DNA of 41,569 nucleotides from Methanobacteriota archaeon (GTDB taxonomy: Archaea > Thermoplasmatota > Thermoplasmata > Thermoplasmatales > Aciduliprofundaceae). The position numbers and the translations under genes are program-made. Under the pieces are notes generated by a model that searched no databases, was not told where the DNA came from, and was given only the letters and a program-made list of their open reading frames with translations. Shown piece after piece: positions 41,448-41,569 of this stretch (its first letter is position 1; every line of letters begins with the position of its first letter). The stretch spans positions 1-41,569 of the forward strand of contig JAADDK010000029.1 of NCBI GenBank assembly GCA_013154005.1. Reading direction: 5' to 3'.

Positions 41448-41569
41448 TTACAGCCGATACGGCACATCCTCTTCGCCGTATAAATAATAGTCCAACATTA
41501 CCCTGCCATATTCATCTCTCTTACCCTTGTATTTTTTGAGTGTTTCAAGGTCAAATGTCGCCTCATAAT
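41448..41569 (-). CDS. C-terminal end of an unknown protein (5' end outside window)
   Basis: On the minus strand 39 codons are open up to the window edge and end in TAA at 41448-41450. They read YEATFDLETLKKYKGKRDEY and finish with GEEDVPYRL. The fragment is too short to name a family. The stop lies two bases from the stop of the AbrB-PhoU gene, the same tight convergent packing as elsewhere in the window. Confidence 0.6.
   Translation of the reverse strand, partial: YEATFDLETLKKYKGKRDEYGRVMLDYYLYGEEDVPYRL

Overview
The window looks like chromosome from a thermophilic or acidophilic euryarchaeon of the Thermoplasmatota, most like the Aciduliprofundum/DHVE2 group. It carries a glycerol-1-phosphate dehydrogenase (archaeal lipids), Pus10, TiaS, RNase P component Rpp21, type II methionine aminopeptidase, an archaeal XerA and a presenilin-type protease, together with a bacterial-type HU protein in place of visible histones. 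It also carries two large secreted sedolisin (acid) proteases. TATA-like boxes lie 24-28 bp before many start codons, implying leaderless messages, while operon-internal genes use a GGTGAT-like Shine-Dalgarno. The lineage is an inference from gene content. I saw no tRNA, rRNA or CRISPR array.

Layout. 1-2.7 kb: the tail of a sedolisin, a cupin and a secreted parallel beta-helix protein. 2.7-5.8 kb: truA coupled to a stand-alone RAM-domain gene, a short divergent FtsZ/tubulin-superfamily protein, and archaeal phosphoglycerate mutase. 5.9-8.6 kb: a four-gene operon of two KaiC-like proteins (the first with a broken Walker A) and two small proteins, facing an unknown gene. 8.7-15 kb: a solitary TctA-like permease, HU, Rpp21, a small unknown protein, a full-length sedolisin and an unknown polytopic membrane protein. 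15-20 kb: topoisomerase I with three zinc fingers, then nrdD-nrdG. 20-26.3 kb: a presenilin homologue, a zinc-ribbon helical protein, a decayed insertion sequence that fills the one long gene-free gap, and an FHA / Ser-Thr kinase / PP2C operon. 26.3-32.3 kb: translation and tRNA modification genes (sua5, map, tiaS, pus10), a 551-residue coiled-coil protein and a small membrane protein. 32.3-36 kb: the egsA-UPF0179-ychF operon and xerA. 36-41.5 kb: the high-affinity phosphate system pstSCAB-phoU with a divergent AbrB-PhoU regulator and a promoter region holding phased repeats. The window ends inside a minus-strand gene.

The genes are tightly packed. Seven of ten convergent pairs overlap at their stop codons. 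The best candidates for little-described biology are the short FtsZ-like protein without a recognisable T7 catalytic loop, the active/inactive KaiC-like pair, the FHA-kinase-phosphatase module with its unusual kinase, and a shared VPE-TM-Arg tail on three secreted proteins.
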